A stretch of 11,012 nt of DNA, taken from positions 1 to 11,012 of the forward strand of contig JAFYIA010000016.1 in the NCBI GenBank assembly GCA_017538865.1, in the 5' to 3' direction. Position 1 is the stretch's first letter. The number at the start of each line of letters is the position of its first letter. Positions 1-7,867 of the stretch are shown one piece after another. The notes beneath the pieces are model-generated. The model saw only the letters and a list, made by a program, of their open reading frames with translations. It ran no database searches and was not told the DNA's origin. A program made the translations under genes and the position numbers. Source of the DNA: Aeriscardovia sp. (lineage in GTDB: Bacteria > Actinomycetota > Actinomycetes > Actinomycetales > Bifidobacteriaceae).

Positions 1-485
1 CCCCCGCCGTAGGAGTAGTCCCCTCCTGCTCCGGCCCAGGGGTCCTGGGGGGCCTGCTGGATCGGCGCGGAGGGGCGCTGGGGGGCCTTGTTGGAAAAGC
101 CCTGCGGGGCGAAGTCCTCCCTGGGGGTCCGGGTCACCGAGCAGGAGGCGTACATGAGGGAAGGCCCCACGTCCGTCACTTTAAGCTCCGTAGCCGTGCG
201 CTTTTCGCCTTGCTGGGTCTGGTAGGAACGCGCGGTGAGCGTGCCCTGCACTATTACCCTCATGCCCTTGGCAAGGGAATTTACGACGTGATCGGCCAGG
301 TTCCCCCATGCCGAGCAGTTCATAAACAGGGTCTCGCCCTCCTGCCTCTGGCCGGTAGAGGAATCCACCCTGTAAGGGGTGGATCCCACCCGGAAAGAGG
401 CGAGCTTGGACCCGCTCGGAAAGCTCCTCAGCTCCGGATCCGCCGTGAGGTACCCGATCAGGGTTACGAAAGTTTCATTGGGCAT
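1..485 (-). CDS. ssb: Single-stranded DNA-binding protein SSB (3' end cut by window edge)
   Basis: SSB coats single-stranded DNA during replication, recombination and repair, usually as a tetramer. About 161 codons are visible on the minus strand. The N-terminus (MPNETFVTLIGYLTADPELR) opens an OB-fold spanning roughly residues 1-110. It includes the FPSGSKLASFRVG strand pair, the NCSAWGNLADHV segment with its DNA-stacking tryptophan, and GMRVIVQGTL. A flexible Gln/Pro/Gly-rich linker follows (residues about 125-161, with QQAPQDPWAG). The acidic C-terminal tip that recruits partner proteins lies beyond position 1, so the gene is cut by the window edge and not visibly broken. The ATG at 485 overlaps the rpsF stop codon by one base (TAATG), which implies translational coupling. 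The rpsF-ssb order is the conserved S6-SSB-S18 arrangement. Identification is secure. Confidence 0.95.
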   Translation of the reverse strand, partial: MPNETFVTLIGYLTADPELRSFPSGSKLASFRVGSTPYRVDSSTGQRQEGETLFMNCSAWGNLADHVVNSLAKGMRVIVQGTLTARSYQTQQGEKRTATELKVTDVGPSLMYASCSVTRTPREDFAPQGFSNKAPQRPSAPIQQAPQDPWAGAGGDYSYGG

Positions 486-778
486 TAGCGCTTGTCCTCG
501 CGCAGGACCTTGGTGCGCACCACGCTTTCGTTCAGCTTCATCTGCCTGTCGAGCTCTGCGCAGGCTTCGGGGGTGCAGGAGAAGTGGGCTACGAGGTAGA
601 ACCCGTCGTCGAGTCCGTTTATCTGGTAGGCGAGGCGCCTCTTGCCCCAGTAGTCTATGTCTTTGACTTCGCCGCCGTCTTCCGTGACGACGGTCATGAA
701 CTGTTCCATCAGCTTCTTAACGCTGGCCTCTTCCATTGAAGGGTTGATGATGGCCATCATTTCGTAAGGATGAGACAC
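485..778 (-). CDS. rpsF: 30S ribosomal protein S6
   Basis: S6 binds the central domain of 16S rRNA together with S18 in the small subunit platform. The 97-residue protein has the normal family length. It begins SHPYEMMAIINPSMEE, carries the strand VKDIDYWGKRRLAYQI and ends in the basic tail VVRTKVLREDKR, all typical of S6. The start is a GTG at 778 and not an ATG. It is supported by a near-perfect Shine-Dalgarno (AAAGGAGG) a few bases upstream. The stop codon shares a base with the ssb start. The gene lies 59 bases downstream of an SGNH hydrolase gene on the same strand, and this gap contains a GC-rich hairpin that may be a leader element for autoregulation. Identification is secure. Confidence 0.96.
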   Translation of the reverse strand: MSHPYEMMAIINPSMEEASVKKLMEQFMTVVTEDGGEVKDIDYWGKRRLAYQINGLDDGFYLVAHFSCTPEACAELDRQMKLNESVVRTKVLREDKR

Positions 779-782
779 TTAA

Positions 783-790
783 CCTCCTTT
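783..790 (-). promoter_or_regulatory. Strong Shine-Dalgarno of rpsF
   Basis: Read on the minus strand, AAAGGAGG lies 4 bases before the GTG at 778. It fixes the non-ATG start of rpsF and is the strongest ribosome binding site on the minus strand of the window, as expected for a ribosomal protein gene. Confidence 0.8.
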
Positions 791-801
791 GGTCTTTTTC
801 G

Positions 802-818
802 GCCGCGCGGGGCGCGGC
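802..818 (-). promoter_or_regulatory. GC-rich hairpin in the rpsF leader, possible S6:S18 autoregulatory element
   Basis: The two arms GCCGCGC and GCGCGGC are perfectly complementary (7 base pairs) around a 3-base loop, about 11 bases before the rpsF Shine-Dalgarno. In the minus-strand transcript the hairpin is followed by CGAAAAAG, not a U-run. On the plus strand it is followed by AGGAGTTTTA. It is therefore not a canonical intrinsic terminator in either direction. Many bacteria have an rpsF leader structure with a conserved CCG that binds the S6:S18 complex. The position, and the CCG triplets in and beside this stem, fit that idea, but I cannot confirm the specific motif by eye. Confidence 0.35.
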
Positions 819-837
819 AGGAGTTTTACTCGTTAAT

Positions 838-1602
838 TCAGTTTACTTGCGGGGCCTTACAATCCCCGAGGCCGAGGGAAGCCAGATCCTGGCACCTTGA
901 GTCGGAAAAGTGGCTTATGAGGCAGTTGGCTATGACCCTGTAGCCCTCATAGCTGGGGTGGAAGCAGTCGGAGCACCAGAACCACTTGGTGTCCCCGTAA
1001 GGGGTTCCCACAGTCTGGTTGACGTAGAAGGCCCCGCTGTCGTCGCATACCTCCTGGGCCACTTTGGCCTGGTGCAGGGTGGCCTTCTTGAGGCGCTCCT
1101 GCAGGGCGCGGCCGAAGGCCGGCACCATGTAGACTTCGGCCGAAGAGAATACTATGACCCTATTGGCAAGGGCCTTGGCCATGCCTATGGAATCTTTGAG
1201 CTCGTTTTGCCACTTTTCATCTGCGGGCCTGAAGGCCATGAGATCGTTGCTCCCCGCGCAGAGCATCAAAACGTCCCAGTGCCTCCCTTCGAGGGAGGGG
1301 AGCATCCTGTAGCGCGCGCGGGTGAGGGTGGCTCCGAACTTTCCCACAAGCTCCCACTCCACGTTCCTGTTCATCCTCTTGGACAAGAGCCTCAAAAACT
1401 GGGGGATGAGGCCGTAACGGGTGTTGGAGCATCCGCATCCTAAGACCATGGAGTCCCCCACGGCCACGGTGGACAGGGGCCTTTGCTCCCCGCCTTCGAC
1501 TTCGATCAGCCCCTTTTTCTCCCCCGGGGGCTCTTTGGCAAAATCCATATTCTTTAGCTTTAAAGCGTCTATAGACGCCGCCATCTTTTCTAAGGCGTTC
1601 AT
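838..1602 (-). CDS. SGNH/GDSL-family hydrolase, cytoplasmic, substrate unknown
   Basis: This is a 254-residue protein of the SGNH (GDSL) esterase/lipase superfamily. Block I is VAVGDSMVLG, with the nucleophile in Gly49-Asp50-Ser51. A block II glycine is in LVGKFGATL (about residue 90). Block III is CAGSND (Gly117, Asn119). Block V is SDCFHP, giving the Asp212/His215 pair. The whole Ser-Gly-Asn-His set is therefore present and the enzyme is probably active. Residues 1-42 form a charged N-terminal extension. There is no signal peptide or membrane segment, so it should be cytoplasmic. The C-terminal part is cysteine-rich (Cys210, 213, 227, 237, 248). The ATG at 1602 follows a good AGAAGGA site and lies 21 bases after the ABC-F stop, so the two are probably cotranscribed. 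The fold is clear; the substrate (ester, acyl or carbohydrate acetyl group) cannot be told from sequence. Confidence 0.85.
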   Translation of the reverse strand: MNALEKMAASIDALKLKNMDFAKEPPGEKKGLIEVEGGEQRPLSTVAVGDSMVLGCGCSNTRYGLIPQFLRLLSKRMNRNVEWELVGKFGATLTRARYRMLPSLEGRHWDVLMLCAGSNDLMAFRPADEKWQNELKDSIGMAKALANRVIVFSSAEVYMVPAFGRALQERLKKATLHQAKVAQEVCDDSGAFYVNQTVGTPYGDTKWFWCSDCFHPSYEGYRVIANCLISHFSDSRCQDLASLGLGDCKAPQVN

Positions 1603-1623
1603 AATCCTTCTTTCGCCCGCGGC

Positions 1624-3210
1624 CTATTCTTCCGCCACGAGATCCAAATAACCGTCTTCCCACCTGTCTTCAACACCGTCGGGGAGCAATAAAATCCTGT
1701 CGGGCCTGAGGGCTTCGAGCGCCCCTCTGTCGTGGGTGACGAGGATGCAGGCCCCCTTGTATCCCGATATCGCCTCCAGGATCTTTTCGCGGCTCGCAGG
1801 GTCGAGGTTGTTGGTGGGCTCGTCGAGCAGCAGCAGGTTCGCCCCCGAATAGGCAAGGGAGGCCAGGGAGAGGCGCGTTTTCTCCCCGCCGGAGAGCACC
1901 CCTGCCCTTTTATACACTTCGTCGCTTGAAAAAAGAAACCCGCCCAGGGCCGTCCGGGCCTCTTCCTCGCTCATCTTGGGACAGGACGCCATCATGTTTT
2001 CAAGCACCGTCCTCTCCCCATCGAGGTTTTCGTGCTCCTGGGAAAAGTAGCCCACCCTGCACTTTTCCCCTAGGGCGGCCTCCCCGTCGCCGGGAGGGAG
2101 CTGCCCGGAGAGGAGCCTGAGGAACGTGGTCTTGCCGGCTCCGTTGGCTCCGAGGACGGCGATCCTGGAGTCCCTTTCCACCGTGAGGTTCAGGTCTTCT
2201 AGAAGGGGCCGGCCTCCGTAGCCGTAGGAGAGGCCCCTGCACTCGGCCAGGATCCTCCCGCCCCTCTCGGGCTCGGGGAGGCGTATGGCGGCGCTCTTTT
2301 CCCTTTTGGCCTCGAACCTGTTGTCCTCCAAAAGCTTTTCGGCCCGCCTCTCCATGTTTTTGGCCGCCACGGCCTTAGTGGCCTTAGCCCCCAGGGAGGC
2401 GCTCACTTTCAAAAGCTTTTCGGCCTGCTTTTTGGCGTTTTCCGCGGCCTTCCTCGCCCTTTCTTCCCGGGCCGCCCTCTCCTTCAAAAAGGCAGAGTAG
2501 CCGAGGGAGTACTTGTCGAAGACCCCGTCGTGCAGGTACCAAATGGCGTTGGCGCACTCGTCCAGAAGCTTTTGGGAGTGGGAGATCAGGAGCAGCGCCC
2601 CGCCGAACTCCTTGAGCTTTTCGGTGAGCCACTCCACGGCTCCGGCGTCCAGGTGGTTGGTGGGCTCGTCGAGGATGAGGGTATCGGCCCCGGCAAAGAT
2701 TATCCTGGCAAGCTCCACCCGCCTCTTCTGCCCTCCCGAGAGGGCCGAGAGCGGCGCGTCCATATAGTCTGCGATTTCCAGGCGGGAGGCCATTTTGGAG
2801 GCCTCGGCCTTGGCGCTCCACCCCCCTTCGGCCTCGAACCTTTCAGACAGCTTCTCCAGGCGGGAGATGTCTCTTTCGAGGTTTTCCCCGCCTTCCACCG
2901 CTTTCTGGGCCTCCTCCATCTTCTTCATGAGGGAGGATAGGCCTTTGGCGGAGAGGATCCTCTCCATCACCGTCTGGGACTGGTTGGCGGCCCGGGTCTC
3001 CTGGGGGAGGTACCCCAAAGCCCCCCGGATCTGCACCTTCCCACCTTCGGGGGGGAGGTCTCCCACGAGGGTTCTGACGAACGTGGTCTTGCCGGCCCCG
3101 TTCCTACCCACCAGCCCTATCTTTTCCCCGGCCCCTATGGAAAAGGACGCGGGGTACAGTATCTGCCTGGCCCCCCAGCTTATGGACAAGTCATCGGCCG
3201 TAATCGACAT
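1624..3210 (-). CDS. ABC-F family ribosome-associated ATPase (Rv1473-like)
   Basis: This is a 528-residue soluble protein with two fused ABC ATPase domains and no membrane domain, the layout of ABC-F translation factors that act at the ribosomal E site. Domain 1 has Walker A GRNGAGKTT (35-43), signature LSGGQ (157-161), Walker B LILDEPTNHLD (178-188) and switch His211. Domain 2 has GANGAGKTT (354-362), LSGGE (439-443), LLLDEPTNNLD (460-470) and His493. The charged linker (about 236-310) contains SLGAKATKAVAAKNMERRAE. This segment and the C-terminal LLLPDGVEDRWEDGYLDL resemble mycobacterial Rv1473 as I recall it, not EttA. I start it at the ATG at 3210 (MSITADDL), preceded by AAGGA with 8-base spacing. 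A TTG seven codons upstream is possible but has no better site. It probably heads the minus-strand transcript. Whether it protects against antibiotics or only tunes translation cannot be told. Confidence 0.9.
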   Translation of the reverse strand: MSITADDLSISWGARQILYPASFSIGAGEKIGLVGRNGAGKTTFVRTLVGDLPPEGGKVQIRGALGYLPQETRAANQSQTVMERILSAKGLSSLMKKMEEAQKAVEGGENLERDISRLEKLSERFEAEGGWSAKAEASKMASRLEIADYMDAPLSALSGGQKRRVELARIIFAGADTLILDEPTNHLDAGAVEWLTEKLKEFGGALLLISHSQKLLDECANAIWYLHDGVFDKYSLGYSAFLKERAAREERARKAAENAKKQAEKLLKVSASLGAKATKAVAAKNMERRAEKLLEDNRFEAKREKSAAIRLPEPERGGRILAECRGLSYGYGGRPLLEDLNLTVERDSRIAVLGANGAGKTTFLRLLSGQLPPGDGEAALGEKCRVGYFSQEHENLDGERTVLENMMASCPKMSEEEARTALGGFLFSSDEVYKRAGVLSGGEKTRLSLASLAYSGANLLLLDEPTNNLDPASREKILEAISGYKGACILVTHDRGALEALRPDRILLLPDGVEDRWEDGYLDLVAEE

Positions 3211-3293
3211 GGAATTTTTCCTTAAAAGCAAAAGTTATCTAATCTAGACTTTAGAGTAATGTCGCGAAAACCCGCAAAAAAACAGAAGGCAGA
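3211..3293. promoter_or_regulatory. Divergent intergenic region between ABC-F and uvrA
   Basis: These 83 bases separate two divergent transcription units and must hold the start signals of both unless one is leaderless. The stretch is strikingly AT-rich against its surroundings. Possible -10 hexamers of the actinobacterial TANNNT type are TAGAGT (3252-3257, plus strand) and TAGATT (3241-3246, minus strand). Neither has a good -35 partner at 17-18 bases. I see no clear LexA-type inverted repeat here, although uvrA is damage-inducible in many bacteria. The promoter assignment comes from context, not from strong motifs. Confidence 0.4.
3219..3223 (-). promoter_or_regulatory. Ribosome binding site deciding the ABC-F start
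   Basis: Read on the minus strand, AAGGA stands 8 bases before the ATG at 3210. This supports that start over the in-frame TTG at 3231, which would place the site inside the coding sequence. Confidence 0.6.
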
Positions 3294-6155
3294 ATGTCAC
3301 AGGAAAACGGCGTTTTTATAGAAGACCTCTCGAATCTGGAAGCAAACAAAAAAATCGTCATAAAGGGCGCCTGCGAGCATAACCTCAAAGGGGCGGACCT
3401 TGAAATCCCCAAAAACAAGCTGGTGGTGTTCACCGGGCTCTCGGGCTCGGGCAAAAGCTCGCTGGCCTTCGACACCCTCTGCGCCGAAGGCCAGAGGAGG
3501 TACATGCAGTCCCTCTCCTCCTACGCCCGCCAGTTCCTGGGCCAGATCCCCAAGCCCAAAGTGGATTCGATAGAAGGGCTCAGCCCCACGATCTCGATAG
3601 ATCAGAAGACCACCAACCACAACCCGAGGTCTACCGTGGGCACAGTGACCGAGATCTACGACTACATGAGGGTGCTCTTTTCCAGGGTCTCCGTCCCCCA
3701 CTGCCCGGTGTGCTTCGAAGAGGTGGGCAGGCAGAGCGCCGAGCAGATAGTGGACGCAATTTTGGACAGGGGCGGGGAGGTCGAGATCCTCGCGCCCCTG
3801 GCCCGGGAGAAGAAGGGCGCCTTCGAGGGGCTCTTTTCCGATCTAGCCTCCAAGGGCTACGCCAGGGCCGTGGTCGACGGGAAGTACTGCAGGACGGGGG
3901 AGCCCCCGGAGCTTAAAAAGCAGGAAAAGCACACCGTCTTCGCCCTCGTAGACAGGCTCAGCCTCGGGCCGGGAGAGAGGAGCCGGCTGACAGACTCGGT
4001 CGAAAGCGCGCTGGATCTTGCGGGCGGGAGCGTGGTGGCCAGGTTCAAGTCCGGCGGGGGGGCCGAAGACGAGTTCTTCAGCGAAAAAGTCTCCTGCCCC
4101 AACGGGCACGTCTTCGACCTCGACATGGAGCCGCGCAGCTTTTCTTTCAACTCCCCCCTCGGGGCGTGCCCTTCGTGCGGGGGGCTGGGGTCAAAAGAGG
4201 AGATGGACCTCTCCCGGGTCATAAAGAATCCCTCCCTCTCCCTTTCCCAGGGGGCCGTGGATCCCTGGAGCCACCAGATAACCGACCACTCCGAAGAGCT
4301 TCGGGATCTTGGCCGGCAAATGGGGTTCGGCATGGATACCCCCTGGAAGGACCTTCCTAAAGAGGCGAAGGACGCCATCCTGTACAAGGGGTACGGCTTT
4401 AGCGAGGGCGCGCCCGTGAAGAACAGGTGGGGCCAGAAGAGGAGCCGGATCTTCGGGTTCGAGCCCGTCTCCCACTGGCTGGATCGGAAGATTTCCCAAA
4501 CCGATTCGGAGCTCATCCGGAGCTGGTACTCCAAGTGGATGCACTCGACCGTGTGCTCGGAGTGCGGGGGAAAGAGGCTCAGGCCCGAGATTTTGGCCGC
4601 ATGGATTGGCGGCAAGTCCATAGTGGACGTGTGCCAGATGCCGATAAAGGAAGAGGCGGAGTGGGTAAAAAGCCTCAGCCTCACCCCAAAGCAGGAGCTC
4701 ATAGCCAAAGACGCCCTGAAGGCCATAGGCCAGAGGCTGGAGTTCCTTTTGGACATAGGCCTCGACTACCTGACGCTTATGAGGTCCGCCTCCACCCTCT
4801 CCGGAGGCGAGGCGCAGAGGATAAGGCTCGCCAACCAGATAGGCTCCAAGCTCACCGGGGTGATGTACGTCCTAGACGAGCCCTCCATAGGGCTGCACCA
4901 GAGGGACAACGACAAGATGCTTTCGACCTTGAGGAGCCTGCAGGCCCTCGACAACACGGTGATAGTGGTGGAGCACGACGAAGACACGATAAGGAGCGCC
5001 GACTGGCTGGTGGACGTGGGACCCCTGGCCGGAAAAGGCGGGGGAGAGATAATCTACTCGGGCGTCCCCGGGGGAATTTCGAGGGCGCCCCTCTCCATAA
5101 CGGGCCAGTACATGACGGGGAAAAGGAAAATCTCCGTCCCTGCCTCGAGGAGGGCGCCCGGAGGGTGGCTGAGCCTGAAGGACGTGAACAGGAACAACTT
5201 AAAGCACCTCGACGTCTCCATCCCCCTCCAGGTCTTTTCGACCATTACGGGGGTGTCGGGATCGGGCAAGTCCACCCTCATGGACGACATCCTCTACCCC
5301 AGGCTCTCGAGCGCCCTCAACGGCTCCTCGGCCAGCGTGGACGAGGCGGAGGGGAGGATGGAGGGCTCTGAGGCCCTGGACAAGGTAATCTACATCGACC
5401 AGTCCCCGATAGGCCGCACCCCGCGCTCGAACCCGGCCACCTACACCGGGGTGTGGAACGCGATAAGGGACCTTTTCGCGCGCACCCCGGAGGCCCAGGT
5501 GCGGGGCTACAAGCCGGGCCGTTTCTCCTTCAACGAGAAGGGGGGGAGGTGCGAGACCTGCCACGGGGACGGGGTGATAAACATAGAGATGAACTTCCTC
5601 CCGGCGGTGCAGATAACCTGCGACGCCTGCCAGGGCAGGAGGTACAACAGGGAGACCCTGCAGGTGGAGTACAACGGGAAGAACATCTCCCAGGTGCTGG
5701 AGATGACGGTGAGCGAAGCCGCCGCCTTCTTCAAAAACATCCCCCCGATCCTGCGCTACCTCAAGGCCCTGGAAGACGTGGGCCTGGGGTACATCTCCCT
5801 GGGGCAAAACGCCACCACCCTCTCCGGAGGGGAGGCCCAGAGGGTGAAGCTCGCCTCCGAGCTCCAAAAAAAGCAGACCGGAAGGACCATCTACCTTCTG
5901 GATGAGCCCACCACGGGCTTGCACGCCGAAGACGTGAGGAAGCTTTTGGAGATCTTCAAGAGGCTCGTAGACAAAAAGAACACCCTGGTGGTGATAGAGC
6001 ACAACCTGGACGTGATAAAGAGCTGCGACTGGGTGATAGATCTCGGCCCCGAAGGAGGGGACAAGGGCGGGAAGGTCGTGGCCGCGGGCACTCCAGAGGA
6101 AGTCGCAAAGGCCGGGACCTGGACCGGAAAGTACCTCTCCAGGGCCCTGTGCTAG
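3294..6155 (+). CDS. uvrA: UvrA, excinuclease ABC damage-recognition ATPase
   Basis: UvrA dimers find bulky DNA lesions and load UvrB in nucleotide excision repair. The 953-residue length is normal. ATPase I has Walker A GLSGSGKSS (48-56), LSGGEAQRIRLA (502-513) and YVLDEPSIGLH (525-535). ATPase II has GVSGSGKST (653-661), LSGGEAQRVKLA (843-854) and YLLDEPTTGLH (867-877). The damage-sensing C-terminal zinc finger is Cys753, Cys756, Cys776, Cys779. The first zinc module reads CPNGH (268-272) with CPSC (292-295), so one usual ligand is histidine. A further CSEC pair is at 421-424. The ATG at 3294 follows an AAGG four bases upstream. The last 7 bases overlap the start of uvrC, so damage recognition and incision subunits are made from coupled translation. 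No frameshift or missing motif is visible. Confidence 0.98.
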   Translation: MSQENGVFIEDLSNLEANKKIVIKGACEHNLKGADLEIPKNKLVVFTGLSGSGKSSLAFDTLCAEGQRRYMQSLSSYARQFLGQIPKPKVDSIEGLSPTISIDQKTTNHNPRSTVGTVTEIYDYMRVLFSRVSVPHCPVCFEEVGRQSAEQIVDAILDRGGEVEILAPLAREKKGAFEGLFSDLASKGYARAVVDGKYCRTGEPPELKKQEKHTVFALVDRLSLGPGERSRLTDSVESALDLAGGSVVARFKSGGGAEDEFFSEKVSCPNGHVFDLDMEPRSFSFNSPLGACPSCGGLGSKEEMDLSRVIKNPSLSLSQGAVDPWSHQITDHSEELRDLGRQMGFGMDTPWKDLPKEAKDAILYKGYGFSEGAPVKNRWGQKRSRIFGFEPVSHWLDRKISQTDSELIRSWYSKWMHSTVCSECGGKRLRPEILAAWIGGKSIVDVCQMPIKEEAEWVKSLSLTPKQELIAKDALKAIGQRLEFLLDIGLDYLTLMRSASTLSGGEAQRIRLANQIGSKLTGVMYVLDEPSIGLHQRDNDKMLSTLRSLQALDNTVIVVEHDEDTIRSADWLVDVGPLAGKGGGEIIYSGVPGGISRAPLSITGQYMTGKRKISVPASRRAPGGWLSLKDVNRNNLKHLDVSIPLQVFSTITGVSGSGKSTLMDDILYPRLSSALNGSSASVDEAEGRMEGSEALDKVIYIDQSPIGRTPRSNPATYTGVWNAIRDLFARTPEAQVRGYKPGRFSFNEKGGRCETCHGDGVINIEMNFLPAVQITCDACQGRRYNRETLQVEYNGKNISQVLEMTVSEAAAFFKNIPPILRYLKALEDVGLGYISLGQNATTLSGGEAQRVKLASELQKKQTGRTIYLLDEPTTGLHAEDVRKLLEIFKRLVDKKNTLVVIEHNLDVIKSCDWVIDLGPEGGDKGGKVVAAGTPEEVAKAGTWTGKYLSRALC

Positions 6156-7867
6156 ACCCCGCCTCGGCTCCCAAAAGGCAGGACATCCCCGACACTTTCG
6201 GCGTCTACAAGTGGAAGGACGCGGAGGGGAAGGTCATATACGTGGGGAAAGCCAAGAGCCTGAGGAGCCGCCTCTCCTTCTACTTTCAGCCCCCCTCGGC
6301 CCTCCCTCCCAGGACCCGCAGCATGGTGGCTGCAGCCGCGGGCCTCGAGTGGACGGTAGTGGACAACGAGCTGGAGGCCCTAGCCCTGGAGTACTCCTGG
6401 ATAAAGGAGTTCGACCCCAAGTTCAACGTGGTCTTCAAAGACGACAAGAGCTACCCGTACCTCGCGCTTTCGGCAAAAGAGGAGTTCCCGCGCCTCTTCG
6501 TCTCGAGGCACTCCAAAAAGCGGGGCCTCCTCTTTTTCGGCCCCTTCGCCAACCTGAAGCTCTCCCGGCTCCTGGGGCCCCTGACGCAGATCTTCCCGCT
6601 GCGCACCTGCAGCGACGAAGCCTTCAAGAGGCACCGGGCGCACGGGAGGGCCTGCATCCTCTACGAACTGGGCAGGTGCTCCGGGCCCTGCGTGGGGGCG
6701 GTGGGAAAGGAAGAGTACGCCGCGATCGCGAAGGCCTTTTCCTCCGCCCTCTCCTCCCCTTCTAAGGCGGAAGAAGAGAAGGCGAAGCTGAAGAGGGAAA
6801 TCGAAGAGGAGAGTGGGGGCTTCAACTTTGAAAAGGCGGCCCGGGCCCGGGACGAGCTTCGGGCGCTGGAAGAAGTGACGGAAAAAAACTCGGTCCTGAG
6901 GGCCTCGGGGGACGAAGACGTGTTCGCCCTGGCCGCGGGGAACGGGATCTCCTACTTTTACCAGATGTCTGTGAGAGGGGGGCGCATCCGGGCCGAGAGG
7001 AGCTGGAGCGCCGACTTTGTGGAGGAAGAGACGGAAGGGGGGCTCCTCTCCCGGCTGCTCTTTTCCTTTTATTCCTCCCGGCCCCAGGAGGGCTTTGAAG
7101 CGGACAGGTCTACTGCTCCCGGGGAGGGCTTTCAAAAAACCTCCCCCTCGTGGCCCAAGGAGGTTCTAGTCCCCTTCCTGCCCGAGGATGCCAAAGGCCT
7201 TGGGGAAATGCTCTCCTCCCTTTCCGGCAGGAAGGTTGAAGTGAGGGTTCCCAAGAGGGGCCCGCGCCGTTCGCTCCTCGAAGAGGCGCAAAAAAATGCG
7301 CAGGAGGGGCTGAGGAGGCTTGAAAAAAGCCCCCTCAAAAGGGCCGAGGCCCGACGGAGGGCGCTGGAAGAGGCGCAAAAGTTCCTCTCCCTCCCTTCCC
7401 TCCCCCTCCACATCGAGGGCTTCGACATCTCCAATTCCGCCTCCGGGGGGGAGCAAGTGGGCTCCTGCGTGTCTTTTGCAAACGGGGAAAGGGACAGCGG
7501 AGGCTACAAAAAGTTCGCCCTCCCGACCTGTAAAGACGATCTGGGGGCGCTGGAAGAAGTGGTCAGAAGGCGGTATGAAATGGATCTCCCCCTCCCGGAC
7601 CTGGTTCTGGTGGACGGGGGCCCAGAGCAGCTCAAGGCCGCCAGGCGCGGACTTGACGAAGCCCTCGGGAAACGGGGCTCCCGGGTCCCCCTGGCCGCCC
7701 TTTCAAAGAGGCTGGAAGAAGTGTGGCTGGAAGGGAACCCCTTCCCCCTGGTCCTCTCCAGGACCGGCCCCGCCCTCCTCCTTTTGGAGCAGGTGAGGGA
7801 CGAATCCCACCGATTCGCCATTTCCTACCACCGATCGCTCAGGCGCAAGGGCCTCGAGGAGGGATGA
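6149..7867 (+). CDS. uvrC: UvrC, excinuclease ABC incision subunit, lacking the C-terminal HhH domain
   Basis: UvrC makes both incisions around a lesion marked by UvrB. The 572-residue protein has, in order: a GIY-YIG nuclease (GVY at 18-20, YVG at 31-33, Arg39, the Glu-rich NELEALALE block near 73-81); a four-cysteine cluster (Cys154, 169, 177, 181) matching the UvrC iron-sulfur site; a UVR motif that binds UvrB (FNFEKAARARDEL, from about 225); and an RNase H-like nuclease with FDIS Asp426, Asp463/464, VDGG Asp489 and His554. All catalytic residues are present. The protein stops 18 residues after His554, so the tandem helix-hairpin-helix domain that normally ends UvrC is missing; no HhH sequence follows in any plus frame. 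The GTG at 6149 overlaps uvrA by 7 bases and has only a weak AGGG upstream. It is the only standard start before the GIY-YIG motif. Identity is secure. Confidence 0.97.
   Translation: MLDPASAPKRQDIPDTFGVYKWKDAEGKVIYVGKAKSLRSRLSFYFQPPSALPPRTRSMVAAAAGLEWTVVDNELEALALEYSWIKEFDPKFNVVFKDDKSYPYLALSAKEEFPRLFVSRHSKKRGLLFFGPFANLKLSRLLGPLTQIFPLRTCSDEAFKRHRAHGRACILYELGRCSGPCVGAVGKEEYAAIAKAFSSALSSPSKAEEEKAKLKREIEEESGGFNFEKAARARDELRALEEVTEKNSVLRASGDEDVFALAAGNGISYFYQMSVRGGRIRAERSWSADFVEEETEGGLLSRLLFSFYSSRPQEGFEADRSTAPGEGFQKTSPSWPKEVLVPFLPEDAKGLGEMLSSLSGRKVEVRVPKRGPRRSLLEEAQKNAQEGLRRLEKSPLKRAEARRRALEEAQKFLSLPSLPLHIEGFDISNSASGGEQVGSCVSFANGERDSGGYKKFALPTCKDDLGALEEVVRRRYEMDLPLPDLVLVDGGPEQLKAARRGLDEALGKRGSRVPLAALSKRLEEVWLEGNPFPLVLSRTGPALLLLEQVRDESHRFAISYHRSLRRKGLEEG

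Noticed and set aside
5199..6002. Long open frames antisense to uvrA, uvrC and pgk
   Set aside because: They are Gly/Pro/Leu/His-rich mirror images of well-supported genes, as expected in GC-rich DNA, and match no family I recognise.
7283..7300. Small hairpin GCGCA-A-rich loop-TGCGC inside uvrC
   Set aside because: Only five base pairs, within coding sequence, and with no U-run or other supporting signal.
7280..7380. 14-base direct repeat GAAGAGGCGCAAAA (7280-7293 and 7367-7380)
   Set aside because: Both copies encode the same EEAQK segment in a helical part of UvrC. This looks like repeated codon choice in a charged helix, not a mobile or regulatory repeat.
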